64,000 bases of DNA from Rossellomorea marisflavi (GCF_001274775.1 NZ_LGUE01000001.1:962334-1026333); one strand, 5' to 3'. Shown: positions 8,013 to 18,277, counted from the stretch's first letter. Notes: generated by a model from the sequence alone, not told the origin. Made by a program: numbers and translations.

Positions 8013-9440
8013 TCAGTTAATCTTTTTTTCTTGTTTAGGTTTAGGATCCCAGCTTTCGATTCCTTTCAGTCCTTCAATGGAATCTGAGTAGAAGACCGGG
8101 TCTTTCCCTTCTTTCTTCTGCTGTCGGTAATCCTTTAGGGCCGCGACAGCAATCCTACCGAGCAGCGTAATGGCGATGAGGTTGATGATCGCCATCACAC
8201 CCATGAAGAGATCGGCGAGGTCCCAAACGACTTGCAGGTCGACCATGGCACCGAATATGACCATCCCTAGAACCGCTAATCGGTAGATGAAGAGTGCGAC
8301 GGGACTGTATTTGATGAATTCGATGTTCGTCTCGCCATAGTAGTAGTTTCCGATGATGGAGCTAAAGGCGAACAGGAAGATGGCAATAGCAACGAACGTA
8401 TTGGCCCATGCCCCTACATGCGTGGTGAGGGCTGCCTGTGTCAGCTGAATGCCATCCGTCCCACCCATGTACTCATTTGAAAGGATGATGATGAATGCTG
8501 TTGATGTACAGATGATCAAAGTGTCTGTGAATACCCCTAACGTCTGGATGAGTCCCTGTTTTGCTGGATGGGTGACCCCTGCGCTTGCTGCTGCATTCGG
8601 GGCACTCCCCATACCAGCTTCATTCGAGAAAAGCCCCCGTTTGATCCCCAGCATGATGGCTGCTCCAACCGAGCCGCTTGCGACTTCCCTGATACCGAAT
8701 GCATTTTCGAAAATAAGGGCGATCATACCCGGGATTTCCGTCACATTAAGGATCAAGATGAACAATGCGAGTAAAATATACAAGATGGCCATGACAGGAA
8801 CGACAATCTGTGTCACACTGGCAATCCTCTTGACTCCACCGAAGATGATCACAGCCGTAAGGACAGCGAGGATGATCCCTATCGTCAAGCGGTCGAACGA
8901 ATAGGCCTCATTCATGGCCAGTGAGATCGTATTGGATTGAACCGAGTTGAACACGAGCCCGAAACAGAAGGTAATGATGATGGCAAATAGGATCCCCATC
9001 CACCTTGCGTTGAGTCCCTTCTCCATATAATAGGCAGGTCCTCCGCGGAAGCCATCCTTCCCGTCTTTTACCTTGTAGATCTGGGCGAGTGTACTTTCAA
9101 TGAAGCTGGTTGCTCCCCCCAAAAGGGCGATAAGCCACATCCAGAACACGGCCCCGGGGCCTCCTCCTGCAATGGCCGTGGCGACCCCTGCAAGGTTGCC
9201 TGTACCGACCCTGGATGCTGTACTGATCGTAAAGGCCTGGAAAGAAGAGATGCCCCGCTTTCCTTCGGCTGAAACGGTATTCTTGTCCGTCAACAGCCTC
9301 CCCATTTCTTTGATATATCGGAATTGTACGAATTTAGTCCGTATGGAGAAATAGATTCCTAGTCCGATCAAGCCTGCAATAAGTATGTACGTCCAGATGA
9401 TGTCGCTCGTACCGGACATGATTTTGTTGAATAATTCCAT
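8013..9440 (-). CDS. alsT: AGCS family sodium:amino acid symporter AlsT
   Basis: A 475-residue polytopic membrane protein of the alanine-or-glycine:cation symporter family. Family marks include GRLLTDKNTVSAEGKRGISS, FQAFTISTASRVGTGNLAGV, and the long FEWP-free core GIKRGLFSNEAGMGSAPNAAA. In B. subtilis and Staphylococcus aureus AlsT is a glutamine transporter, and alsT lies beside parC in B. subtilis as here. The ATG at 9440 has GGGAGG seven bases upstream; a TTG one codon earlier is too close to it. Substrate is inferred by orthology and synteny. Confidence 0.88.
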   Translation of the reverse strand: MELFNKIMSGTSDIIWTYILIAGLIGLGIYFSIRTKFVQFRYIKEMGRLLTDKNTVSAEGKRGISSFQAFTISTASRVGTGNLAGVATAIAGGGPGAVFWMWLIALLGGATSFIESTLAQIYKVKDGKDGFRGGPAYYMEKGLNARWMGILFAIIITFCFGLVFNSVQSNTISLAMNEAYSFDRLTIGIILAVLTAVIIFGGVKRIASVTQIVVPVMAILYILLALFILILNVTEIPGMIALIFENAFGIREVASGSVGAAIMLGIKRGLFSNEAGMGSAPNAAASAGVTHPAKQGLIQTLGVFTDTLIICTSTAFIIILSNEYMGGTDGIQLTQAALTTHVGAWANTFVAIAIFLFAFSSIIGNYYYGETNIEFIKYSPVALFIYRLAVLGMVIFGAMVDLQVVWDLADLFMGVMAIINLIAITLLGRIAVAALKDYRQQKKEGKDPVFYSDSIEGLKGIESWDPKPKQEKKIN

Positions 9441-9530
9441 CAAATACCTCCCATATGTAATCTCAGTGTTGATTTACCCTCATTCTTTTTGTCTAATCCC
9501 TTTCTTCACATTTTTTCCAAAAAATCAGAA

Positions 9531-9567
9531 AAAACCTAAAAGCGGGTGAGATACCCTAGGTTTTTTT
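9531..9567 (-). terminator. Probable terminator downstream of parC
   Basis: Read on the minus strand, AACCTA and GGGT pair with ACCC and TAGGTT (a small bulge interrupts the stem) and a T run follows. A second, weaker hairpin with arms ACCCGGA/TCCGGGT is nearer to parC at 9664-9698. Confidence 0.5.
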
Positions 9568-9706
9568 ATAATTTACCTTATCCAACTATATTAGTCCATG
9601 GTAATTAGGTCCAGAATATGTGCTGGTCGGGTGACTTATGGCCTTGATGGCTATATAAACAGACACCCGGACGAGGGACATGCCTTCTTCCGGGTGGAAC
9701 CTTTCC

Positions 9707-12139
9707 TTATTCTTGGTCAGGTACTGGCTCTGCCCAAAGCTTGGTAACTGCTCCGCTGTCTCCTTCATCAATGACAAATGAGCCGTTGGAGTATCGGTCA
9801 TTGAACCGGATCGATGATACCTGTACCGTTTCAAGCTTGCCTTTGCTGGTGAGCAGAGTGACGCTTTGCTTGTCTGAAACAATTTCAGCGCCTGATACGC
9901 GGTGGGGATTCGATTTGAGTTCCCTGAGCATGATGACGCCGCGCTTGGCCCTGCCGGTTTTTTCGAACTCTGAGAGCTTCATCTTCTTGATGGCCCCGCG
10001 ATGAGTCGCGAGTACCACCGCTTGTTTGTCCGGAGTCGTGATGATCTTGCCTGAAACGACGAAATCGTCTTCTTTCAGGTTGATTCCCTTCACGCCCGCT
10101 GCACGCGGTCCGACCGTGTTGACTTCTTCTTCGGCAAACCAGAGTCCATAGCTGCTGTTGGTGGCAAGGAAGAGATCATGTGTCCCATCCGTTACATGCA
10201 CATCCACAAGTTCATCGTCACCCTTTAGATTGATGGCGACAAGTGGACGGGAGTAACGCTGTGCCTTATACTGCAGCATCTCCGTTTTCTTCACCATTCC
10301 GTTTTTCGTGATGAACATGAGGTACAGGGACGGATCGAATTCTTTAACCGGTACCGCTTTTAGGACCTGTTCATCCTTATCGATCGGTACGATATTGCCG
10401 ATATGCTGCCCAAGGTCCTTCCAGCGGATATCCGGCAGTTCATGAACCGGGCAGTAAACGTAATTCCCTTTGTTCGTGAATACAAGTAGCACATCCGTCG
10501 TATTCATCTCATATTGCCCAAGGAGCCTGTCGGTTTCCTTCATGGCAAGGTCCTGTCCGTTGGATGCCGAGTAGGAGCGGAGACTCGTACGCTTGATGTA
10601 CCCGTCGCTCGTGACGGTCACCATGACATCTTCGCTTGCAATCAGTACCTCGAGATTGATCTTAAGCTCCTCGATCTGATCTTCGATGATCGTACGGCGG
10701 TCATCGGCAAACGTCTTTTTGATTCCTTTGAGCTCTTTCTTGATGACACTTGCGAGTTTGGATTCACTGGCAAGGATCGCGCTCAGTTCTGTGATCAGCT
10801 TATCAAGCTCCTCCGCTTCTTTTTGAAGAGCCGTTATATCCGTGTTGGTGAGTCGGTATAGCTGGAGGCTTACGATGGCTTCTGATTGGGCCTCTGTAAA
10901 ATCGAATTCACTGATCAGATTGTTTTTTGCGTCCCGTTTATCTTTGGATGCCCGGATGGTTGCAATCACTTGATCCAGGATCGACAGTGCCTTCATCAAT
11001 CCTTCTACGATATGCTGGCGGTCCTTTGCCTTATTCAAGTCATACTTTGTCCGATTCGTCACCACTTCTTTCTGGTGAGCGATATAGGAATCAAGAAGCT
11101 GTCGGAGTCCCATCAGTTTAGGGCGTCGATTCGAGATCGCCACCATATTGAAATTATAGGTGATTTGCAGATCGCTGTTTTTGTAAAGGTAATTCAGTAC
11201 ACCCGTCGCGTCCGCATCTTTCTTCAGTTCAACCACGACGCGTAGCCCCTGACGGTCCGTTTCATCTCGCACTTCAGCAATACCTTCCACTTTACGGTCG
11301 ACCCTGAACTCGTCCATTTTCTTGACGAGGTTGGCTTTGTTGATTTCGTATGGGATTTCCGTAATAACGATCTGCTGTTTGCTCCCGCGGATGCTTTCAA
11401 TCTCCGCTTTTCCGCGAACGACAATTTTCCCTTTCCCTGTTTCATAGGCTTTCCTGATCCCGTCGATGCCTTGGATGATTCCTCCGGTTGGGAAATCAGG
11501 CCCTTTCAGGACGGTCATCAATTCTTCCACCGTACTGTCAGGGCGATCCATCCTCATGATGGCCGCATCAATCACTTCTCCGAGATGATGAGGAGGGATA
11601 TCCGTCGCATACCCGGCCGAGATTCCTGTTGAACCATTCACCAAAAGATTCGGGAATCGTGAAGGAAGGACGGTGGGCTCTTCGGACGTGTCATCGAAGT
11701 TCGGAATGAAATCGACGGTCTTTTTGTCGATGTCCCTTAAAAGTTCCATGGAAATGGCGGAAAGCCTGGCTTCTGTGTAACGCATGGCAGCGGGAGGATC
11801 GCCATCGATGCTCCCGTTATTCCCGTGCATTTCAACAAGATACTTCCTGACTTTCCATTCCTGACTCATCCTCACCATGGCATCATAGACTGATGTATCT
11901 CCGTGGGGATGGTAGTTACCGATGACATTACCGACCGTTTTGGCCGATTTTCTGAACCCTTTCTCCTGTGTGTTGCCATCCACATACATGGCATAAAGAA
12001 TCCTGCGCTGTACAGGTTTCAAACCGTCCCGTGCATCGGGAAGGGCACGTTCCTGAATGATGTATTTACTGTAACGACCGAAGCGGTCTCCGATGACCTC
12101 TTCAAGAGGCAGATCTTGATAGCGTTCCACTGATGTCAT
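9707..12139 (-). CDS. parC: DNA topoisomerase IV subunit A
   Basis: An 810-residue subunit A of topoisomerase IV, which with ParE unlinks daughter chromosomes. The N-terminal breakage-reunion domain shows PDARDGLKPVQRRILYAM, the quinolone region HPHGDTSVYDAMVRM (78-91) and the active-site Tyr121 in AAMRYTEARL. The C-terminal beta-pinwheel (from about 490) carries repeated blades such as VKKTEMLQYKAQRYSRP but no GyrA box, which separates it from gyrase. Length and the pairing with parE fit ParC. The start overlaps the parE stop (TAATG), with GAGGAGGGG in the end of parE, so translation is coupled. Residue 82 is Thr where many ParC proteins have Ser. Confidence 0.96.
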   Translation of the reverse strand: MTSVERYQDLPLEEVIGDRFGRYSKYIIQERALPDARDGLKPVQRRILYAMYVDGNTQEKGFRKSAKTVGNVIGNYHPHGDTSVYDAMVRMSQEWKVRKYLVEMHGNNGSIDGDPPAAMRYTEARLSAISMELLRDIDKKTVDFIPNFDDTSEEPTVLPSRFPNLLVNGSTGISAGYATDIPPHHLGEVIDAAIMRMDRPDSTVEELMTVLKGPDFPTGGIIQGIDGIRKAYETGKGKIVVRGKAEIESIRGSKQQIVITEIPYEINKANLVKKMDEFRVDRKVEGIAEVRDETDRQGLRVVVELKKDADATGVLNYLYKNSDLQITYNFNMVAISNRRPKLMGLRQLLDSYIAHQKEVVTNRTKYDLNKAKDRQHIVEGLMKALSILDQVIATIRASKDKRDAKNNLISEFDFTEAQSEAIVSLQLYRLTNTDITALQKEAEELDKLITELSAILASESKLASVIKKELKGIKKTFADDRRTIIEDQIEELKINLEVLIASEDVMVTVTSDGYIKRTSLRSYSASNGQDLAMKETDRLLGQYEMNTTDVLLVFTNKGNYVYCPVHELPDIRWKDLGQHIGNIVPIDKDEQVLKAVPVKEFDPSLYLMFITKNGMVKKTEMLQYKAQRYSRPLVAINLKGDDELVDVHVTDGTHDLFLATNSSYGLWFAEEEVNTVGPRAAGVKGINLKEDDFVVSGKIITTPDKQAVVLATHRGAIKKMKLSEFEKTGRAKRGVIMLRELKSNPHRVSGAEIVSDKQSVTLLTSKGKLETVQVSSIRFNDRYSNGSFVIDEGDSGAVTKLWAEPVPDQE

Positions 12140-14112
12140 TATTGCCCCTCCTCTGCGACCATGATGTTCTCATTTTCAAGGATGCTTCCTTCTTCTTCAA
12201 GACCGAAGGCAACATTGCTTTCGATCCACTTCCTCCGTGGCTCGACTTTATCACCCATCAGAGTGGTGACACGGCGTTCCGCTCTGGCTGCATCATCGAT
12301 CTTCACGCGGATGAGAGCCCTTGTTTCTGGATCCATCGTCGTTTCCCAAAGCTGATCGGCATTCATCTCACCCAGTCCTTTATATCGTTGGATCATATAC
12401 CCTTTTCCGATTTTGGCGACTGCACCCTTCAGCTCTTCGTCTGTCCATGCATATTCGATCTTTTCCTTTTTTCCGACGCCTTTGCTCACTTTATAGAGGG
12501 GTGGAAGGGCTATATACACCTTTCCTGCTTCTACAAGAGGCTTCATATAGCGATAGAAGAACGTCAATAAGAGAACCTGTATATGGGCCCCGTCTGTATC
12601 CGCATCCGTCATGATCACGATCTTATCGTAGTTGATATCATCGACATTGAACTCAGGACCCACTCCTCCACCGATTGCATGGATGATCGTATTGATTTCT
12701 TCGTTCTTGAAAATATCCGCAAGCTTGGCTTTTTCCGTATTGATTACTTTTCCTCTTAGGGGAAGGATTGCCTGGAATTTCCGGTCCCGACCTTGTTTCG
12801 CTGATCCGCCTGCGGAATCACCCTCCACAAGATAAAGTTCATTCCGCTCCGGATTCCTGGATTGTGCCGGTGTCAATTTACCGGATAGTACGGTTTCGGA
12901 ACGCTTACGCTTTTTGCCATTCCTTGCTTCTTCCCTTGCCTTACGGGCTGCTTCACGCGCCTGTGCTGCTTTGATGGCTTTCTTGATCAGCAATGAGCTT
13001 GTGTCGGGATTTTCTTCAAGGAAATAGAGCAGGTGCTCGGAAACAACAGCATCCACTGCGGAGCGTGCTTCACTTGTCCCTAACTTCCCTTTTGTCTGGC
13101 CTTCGAACTGAAGGAGTTCTTCCGGTATACGGACCGAGACGATGCTTGAAAGTCCTTCCCTGATATCGGTTCCTTCAAGGTTTTTATCGCGCTCTTTCAG
13201 GATGCCTGCTTTCCGTGCGTATTCATTGAACACCCTCGTCATGGCCGTCTTGGCTCCCGCTTCATGTGTTCCGCCGTCCTTGGTGCGGACATTGTTGACA
13301 AATGAAAGGATGTTTTCTGAGAATCCATCGTTGAATTGGAAGGCAAATTCAACTTCGATGGTGTGATTCTCTCCCTCGAAGAAGGCGACTTTATGAAGGT
13401 TGTCCTTCTCTTCATTCAAGTACTCCACGAACGCCTGTATCCCGCTTTCGTAAAGGAATACATCTCTTTGATCATGTCGCTCATCAATAATCTCGATTTT
13501 AAATCCTTTAAGAAGGAAAGCTGATTCCCTAAGACGCTCACAAAGGGTGTCGTAATTATAGGATGTTGTGCTGAAGATGGTCGGATCGGGCTTGAAGTGG
13601 ATCTTAGTACCCGTCTTTTTGGTCGTCCCGATCTTCTCGAGCGTTGTCTCAGGCTTCCCGCCGTTGATGAACGTCTGTTGATATTTCGTTCCATCTCTTT
13701 CAATCGTGACGGTCAGCCATTCTGAAAGGGCATTGACAACGGATGCACCGACGCCATGAAGTCCCCCGCTCGTTTTGTAACCGCCCTGTCCGAATTTCCC
13801 TCCGGCATGGAGGACAGTCAGGATGACTTCCGGAGTCGGTTTTCCGGAACGGTGCATTCCCGTAGGCATCCCACGACCTTTATCCTGCACGGAGATGCTA
13901 TTATCTTTATGTATGGTGACGATGATTTCGTTACCGAAACCGGCTAACGCCTCATCCACTGAATTATCGACGATTTCATAAACCAGATGATGAAGTCCCC
14001 TTGTATCGGTGGACCCGATGTACATCCCCGGCCGTTTTCTTACGGCTTCGAGGCCTTCCAATACTTGAATGGCATCATCATTGTAATCCATGGTCTTTTT
14101 CTGACTGGCCAC
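12139..14112 (-). CDS. parE: DNA topoisomerase IV subunit B
   Basis: A 657-residue ATPase subunit of topoisomerase IV. The GHKL fold begins DDAIQVLEGLEAVRKRPGMY and HHLVYEIVDNSVDEALAG; the TOPRIM domain has LVEGDSAGGSAKQGRDR, PLRGKVINTEKA and MTDADTDGAHI; the C-terminal end has IQRYKGLGEMNADQLWETTM. I choose the GTG at 14112 (MASQKKTMDYNDDAIQ): AAAGGGG is seven bases upstream and the length matches B. subtilis ParE (655). An ATG two codons earlier sits almost on the ribosome site, and longer starts add an unrelated tail. Quick coupling to parC follows. Confidence 0.95.
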   Translation of the reverse strand: MASQKKTMDYNDDAIQVLEGLEAVRKRPGMYIGSTDTRGLHHLVYEIVDNSVDEALAGFGNEIIVTIHKDNSISVQDKGRGMPTGMHRSGKPTPEVILTVLHAGGKFGQGGYKTSGGLHGVGASVVNALSEWLTVTIERDGTKYQQTFINGGKPETTLEKIGTTKKTGTKIHFKPDPTIFSTTSYNYDTLCERLRESAFLLKGFKIEIIDERHDQRDVFLYESGIQAFVEYLNEEKDNLHKVAFFEGENHTIEVEFAFQFNDGFSENILSFVNNVRTKDGGTHEAGAKTAMTRVFNEYARKAGILKERDKNLEGTDIREGLSSIVSVRIPEELLQFEGQTKGKLGTSEARSAVDAVVSEHLLYFLEENPDTSSLLIKKAIKAAQAREAARKAREEARNGKKRKRSETVLSGKLTPAQSRNPERNELYLVEGDSAGGSAKQGRDRKFQAILPLRGKVINTEKAKLADIFKNEEINTIIHAIGGGVGPEFNVDDINYDKIVIMTDADTDGAHIQVLLLTFFYRYMKPLVEAGKVYIALPPLYKVSKGVGKKEKIEYAWTDEELKGAVAKIGKGYMIQRYKGLGEMNADQLWETTMDPETRALIRVKIDDAARAERRVTTLMGDKVEPRRKWIESNVAFGLEEEGSILENENIMVAEEGQ

Positions 14113-14298
14113 GAACATTCCCCTTTCAACACTTTCACTTACTTGTCTATGTACTACTATACCATAAGAACGCATGTTCGTTCACCCGTAAAAAGGTGAA
14201 CCACTATGCTTTATTTTAGCGTTATATTTAAATTTCGCAAATGAAAATCCCTGTTTTTACATAATCCCGGATAACATTTTTATGCATGCATGTCACAG

Positions 14299-14327
14299 AA
14301 AAAACAAGCGGCAACATTCGCCGCTTG
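14299..14327 (-). terminator. Terminator of the yneT gene
   Basis: CAAGCGGC and GCCGCTTG form a perfect stem; on the minus strand it is followed by TTTTTTC just after the yneT stop. Confidence 0.88.
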
Positions 14328-14337
14328 CCTTGAAATC

Positions 14338-14745
14338 CTATCTTGTTAGGGCATGTTCCACTTTGATGCAGCGATCCATGATGACCGTATAGCCTTTTTC
14401 TTTCAAGAACGAATAGGCCTCTTCATTCATGACACCGAGCTGGGACCAGAATACAGGTGAATCGATTTCATCAAACTCGCGGGCAATATCAGGCAGAAAC
14501 TCGGAGCGTCTGAAGACATTGACGATATCGACGGGCCCTTCGATATCTTTCAAGCTGCTGACAGCCTTCACCCCAAGCGCGGACTCGATCGTGGGATTGA
14601 CAGGTATGATATCATAGCCGCTTGCTTGCATCGCCTGTGAAACAGAATAGGAGGTCCGGGCGGGATTATCACTCAGTCCGATGACCGCTATCCGCTTCGA
14701 CCGTTTCAAGATGCGACCGATTTCTTCTCTACTTGGATTCTCCAT
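14338..14745 (-). CDS. yneT: CoA-binding protein YneT
   Basis: A 135-residue single-domain CoA-binding (Rossmann) protein. The glycine-rich loop IAVIGLSDNPARTSYSV, the strand YDIIPVNP and FWSQLGVMNEEA are typical of the family that includes the CoA-binding domain of succinyl-CoA synthetase. B. subtilis YneT has the same size and the same position between parE and plsY. Function is not established. AAAGGAGG precedes the ATG. It has its own terminator. Confidence 0.88.
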   Translation of the reverse strand: MENPSREEIGRILKRSKRIAVIGLSDNPARTSYSVSQAMQASGYDIIPVNPTIESALGVKAVSSLKDIEGPVDIVNVFRRSEFLPDIAREFDEIDSPVFWSQLGVMNEEAYSFLKEKGYTVIMDRCIKVEHALTR

Positions 14746-14821
14746 GGTTGTTAACCTCCTTTAGACATCACTATTCCCTTAATTCTCCACCCTAATCTCC
14801 GATTCCTTTTTGATTCAACAA

Positions 14822-16096
14822 TTAGCTGCTTTTTTTCATCAGGATCTGTTCGGTTATGATTGCTACGATCGTGCCAAGAATAAGACCATTATTCAAGATT
14901 GAAGCAGCGATGACTGGAAGGCCTTCAAAGGCACTGGCCGGTACCCCCATGGCGCCTACACCGATGATCAACGCGATTCCGGCTGTAAAGTGGACACGCT
15001 CCACCTCTTTTACCTTTCTATATTCGTCCAGGGCGAGGCCGACCATCTTGATGAAGATGACGGTGGTGACTGCGTACCCGACTGGTGCCGGGAGGCTGGC
15101 AAATACATTCATCACTTTCGGTACGAAGCTTGCGACGACGATGATGATGCTTCCGAGTATGAACGGTAGCGTAGAGAAAAGTCTGGTAGAAGCAACAAAT
15201 CCTGCAGCTCCTGAGATCGGGACGGAGCCGATTGCGGAGAAACCTCCACCAAGAAGCTGATTGATACCCGCAGCAATACCACTTTGCGTGTAGCGCACCG
15301 GGACCTCCTTTCCGCTCTTTTTCATCACTTCTTCCATGACCCGGATCGAAGCAATCATGTTCGTCGTCAACAGGAAGGTGATAAAGATGGCCGTCACAAT
15401 GATCCCCGAATCAAAGACGGGTTTTCCGAAAGCAAACACCTCCGGAAGGGAAAACCAGCTGCTAGAAACAGACGTGGTCTTGGTCAGTCCTAAAAGCCCA
15501 AAGATGATCCAACCGCCAATCAAGGCGAAGATGATCGAATAACGACGGAGCCATTGAACCTTGTGCCCCTGCAGGAAGAGAGCGATGAGGATCGTAAGGG
15601 CGCTGCCGAGAAGGACGAGCCAGTTGAACGGCTGCCCCTCATGCTGGATGCCGAACATCCCCTTGATGAACGAACCGCTCAGCTGAAGGATCAGAAGCAT
15701 GAGGTAAATAAATGTGATCGTAGGAGTGAATAGAGTGGTCAATTTTTTTAATAAACCTGTTAAGGACAGGATAATAAAGATGACTCCGCTTACAATCATC
15801 CCCCCTTGAAGTACGCCCAACACTTGACTGTGTGCATCGTACAACGTACCGGCAAATCCCGCATAAATGGTGAACACACCCCACCATAAACCGGCTGGTC
15901 CTTCATTGATCGGCAGTTTATGCCCGATGAGCGCCTGAATCAGACTTGCGGCACCTAATACGAAAATGGTTCTCTGGATGAATCCAGCCGTCTCGACAGG
16001 AGACAGTTGGAATAGGTCGGCAATCGCAATGGGAGCGGCAATGGATCCTGCGATCATGAATGCCATCCACTGGAGTGCGGCTAAAACGAGTTGCAT
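14822..16096 (-). CDS. NCS2 family uracil/xanthine-type permease
   Basis: A 424-residue nucleobase:cation symporter-2 protein with about 12-14 membrane segments. Family features are AGFAGTLYDAHSQVLGVLQGG, the NQLLGGGFSAIGSVPISGAAGFVASTR region around the substrate site, and LPAPVGYAVTTVIF. B. subtilis YwdJ is a similar uncharacterised member. No purine riboswitch precedes it. GAAGGTG stands seven bases before the ATG. It interrupts the yneT-plsY neighbourhood known from B. subtilis, so it is probably a lineage insertion. Substrate (uracil, xanthine or another base) cannot be assigned. Confidence 0.82.
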   Translation of the reverse strand: MQLVLAALQWMAFMIAGSIAAPIAIADLFQLSPVETAGFIQRTIFVLGAASLIQALIGHKLPINEGPAGLWWGVFTIYAGFAGTLYDAHSQVLGVLQGGMIVSGVIFIILSLTGLLKKLTTLFTPTITFIYLMLLILQLSGSFIKGMFGIQHEGQPFNWLVLLGSALTILIALFLQGHKVQWLRRYSIIFALIGGWIIFGLLGLTKTTSVSSSWFSLPEVFAFGKPVFDSGIIVTAIFITFLLTTNMIASIRVMEEVMKKSGKEVPVRYTQSGIAAGINQLLGGGFSAIGSVPISGAAGFVASTRLFSTLPFILGSIIIVVASFVPKVMNVFASLPAPVGYAVTTVIFIKMVGLALDEYRKVKEVERVHFTAGIALIIGVGAMGVPASAFEGLPVIAASILNNGLILGTIVAIITEQILMKKSS

Positions 16097-16293
16097 GTTG
16101 ACACCTTCATTTCTATTTTCTAGTCTAACGATTCATTTTAACATATCTGTGACACTGTGAATCATATGTTATAGAAAGGCACTCACTATCTACTTTTAAG
16201 AACAGGTACTAATTTTTGCAGTATTTTTCCCCAACAAATAGGTAAAACATGTTACTATAAGAGTGGATTAGTTATATCAAAGGAGAAATGAAT

Positions 16294-16878
16294 ATGATCT
16301 TAGCCCTTATACTCGTGCTATCCTACCTACTGGGCTCCATCCCCTCAGGACTATGGATTGGAAAATCCTTTTACGGAATAGATATACGCGAACACGGAAG
16401 CGGAAATCTTGGCGGAACCAATACCTTCAGGGTGCTGGGTAAGAAAGCCGGGATGACCGTGACCGCCATGGATATCCTTAAAGGAACGGCTGCAACGCTC
16501 ATCCCTTTGCTTTTTGCCAGTACACATGATTATCAGCTCCTGGCGGGAGTCGTAGCCGTCGTGGGTCATATGTTCCCGATTTTTGCAGGGTTCAGAGGAG
16601 GAAAAGCGGTTGCCACCTCCGCAGGCGTCCTCCTTGGTTATGCCCCATTGGTGTTTGCCATCCTTTTGGTTGTATTCTTCATCAGTCTTTACTTGAGCAA
16701 ATATGTGTCACTTTCCTCGATGATGGCAGGTGTGTTCGCCTTCATCTATACGTTGATCATCTGGGATGTTCCCCTCATCATCGTCGTTGGCGTACTCACA
16801 GCTTTTGTGATCTACAGACATCGAAGCAATATCGCCCGTATCAAGAATAAGACCGAACCGAAAGTCACGTGGATTTGA
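16294..16878 (+). CDS. plsY: Acyl-phosphate:glycerol-3-phosphate acyltransferase PlsY
   Basis: A 194-residue integral membrane enzyme that makes lysophosphatidate from acyl-phosphate and glycerol-3-phosphate. All three PlsY motifs are present: LLGSIPSG, the motif with [17 protein letters not shown], and [15 protein letters not shown], followed by the conserved end [18 protein letters not shown] start at the ATG 16294 ([15 protein letters not shown]), eight bases after AAAGGAG; the ATG at 16288 almost touches it. In B. subtilis (YneS) the gene also lies divergent from the yneT-parEC block. Confidence 0.95.
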   Translation: MILALILVLSYLLGSIPSGLWIGKSFYGIDIREHGSGNLGGTNTFRVLGKKAGMTVTAMDILKGTAATLIPLLFASTHDYQLLAGVVAVVGHMFPIFAGFRGGKAVATSAGVLLGYAPLVFAILLVVFFISLYLSKYVSLSSMMAGVFAFIYTLIIWDVPLIIVVGVLTAFVIYRHRSNIARIKNKTEPKVTWI

Positions 16879-16888
16879 TGCATTCCCT

Positions 16889-16916
16889 AAAAGCCCATTT
16901 CAGGGCTTTTTCTTTT
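16889..16916 (+). terminator. Terminator after plsY
   Basis: AAAAGCCC and GGGCTTTTT form a stem around ATTTCA, followed by further T residues. Confidence 0.85.
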
Positions 16917-17029
16917 GCTTTTCGCCACTTTAACATGCTGAATCCTGCATCAATTTAAAAAATTTCGCCTATTCGCTTCATTTTTGTGTAAAATAGGGTG
17001 GAGTCAACTAGTTAAAAAGGATGATGAAT

Positions 17030-18175
17030 GTGAATAAAAAAATGATCGGACTCGCGATTGCCTTTCTATTACTGATTGCAGTCGGTGGTCTTTTGAGCAT
17101 GCAGATTAATGATGCAAGCACGAAATCAGATGCAATTACTTCTGATAAGCATGTAGTCAAACAGCTGCAAGTGAAGGATAAGTCCATTGAAACAAGCGCC
17201 ACCATTGCTGGGATCGGGGACATCCTTCTGCATGACCGTGTGTATGAAGATGCGGAAAAGGATGGTTCATACGACTTTGCGCCCATGTTTGCCGGTGTTA
17301 AGGACATTCTCAACTCCCCTGACTTCCTTATTGCCAATCAGGAGTCGGCGCCTGGTGGCACCAAGATCGGATTGTCCACCTATCCGTCCTTCAACAGCCC
17401 CCATGAAATCGTCGATACCCTCCAGGACGTTGGTGTGGACGTCGTGACAACGGCAAACAATCACTCCATCGACCGTGGTGAAAAAGGGCTCTTGAGTGCC
17501 ATCGATTATTATGAGAAGGTGTCCATGCCATATGTGGGAACGTTTAAAAATCCGGAAGATCAGGCAACGATCCGCACGTTCAATGTCAATGGTATCAAAT
17601 TCGCTCTCTTATCGTATACATACGGAACAAACGGCATCCCTGTGCCTTCCGGTAAAGAGTACCTCGTCAATCTGATCGATGAAAACAACATGATCAATGA
17701 AGTTAAAAGGGCAAGGGAACTTGACGTGGATATGGTCGTAATGAGCCTTCACTGGGGAAATGAATATGAACGATTTCCAAATGAAGAACAGAAGCGGCTG
17801 GGGAAACTCATGACAGATAGCGGTGTCGATATCATCTTGGGTCACCATCCTCATGTACTGCAACCTATCGAGAAAGTGAAGACAGAAGATGGACGTGAAG
17901 CGGTCATCGTGTACTCATTGGGAAATTTCCTTTCAGGGCAAAAGGAGGATTACAAGGATATAGGCGGCATGGCTGTCATAACGGTGAATAAAACGATTCA
18001 GGATGGTCGTGTGACCCTCTCCTATCCATCAGTGGACTTCGAACCGACGTATGTGTCAGAACAAGGGAATTCAAACTATCGTCTACACCCCCTTTCAGAG
18101 GCGCATAAAAAAGGCTTGATCTCAAACTCTGCAAAAGAAATCAACACGCATATGTTTGAGGGAATTGCTCAATAA
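17030..18175 (+). CDS. CapA family (poly-gamma-glutamate synthesis type) protein
   Basis: About 381 residues. An uncleaved signal anchor or signal peptide (KMIGLAIAFLLLIAVGGLLS) precedes a CapA/PGA_cap metallophosphatase-fold domain: GIGDILLHDRVYEDA, the FLIANQESAPG strand, VVTTANNHSIDRGEKGL, LHWGNEYERFPNEEQKRLG, ILGHHPHVLQP and VYSLGNFLSGQ. In B. subtilis the homologues are PgsA (CapA) and YwtB-type proteins, but no capBC genes are nearby here, so a link to poly-glutamate is not supported. The start is uncertain: GTG 17030 has the best spacing from AAAAAGG, with ATG codons at 17021 and 17024 as alternatives. It is inserted between plsY and yneR. Confidence 0.82.
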   Translation: MNKKMIGLAIAFLLLIAVGGLLSMQINDASTKSDAITSDKHVVKQLQVKDKSIETSATIAGIGDILLHDRVYEDAEKDGSYDFAPMFAGVKDILNSPDFLIANQESAPGGTKIGLSTYPSFNSPHEIVDTLQDVGVDVVTTANNHSIDRGEKGLLSAIDYYEKVSMPYVGTFKNPEDQATIRTFNVNGIKFALLSYTYGTNGIPVPSGKEYLVNLIDENNMINEVKRARELDVDMVVMSLHWGNEYERFPNEEQKRLGKLMTDSGVDIILGHHPHVLQPIEKVKTEDGREAVIVYSLGNFLSGQKEDYKDIGGMAVITVNKTIQDGRVTLSYPSVDFEPTYVSEQGNSNYRLHPLSEAHKKGLISNSAKEINTHMFEGIAQ

Positions 18176-18277
18176 GAAGGACGTACACGAGCTCATGACT
18201 AGTGGTTTCCCTTTGTTCAAGCTATAATAAGGGGGAACCTGAAGGTTGAATACATATAAAGAAGGGAGTCTCGGTCG

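Noticed and set aside
16097..16293. Purine riboswitch before the NCS2 permease
   Set aside because: No TATAATC-like or G-box core elements are present in the leader.
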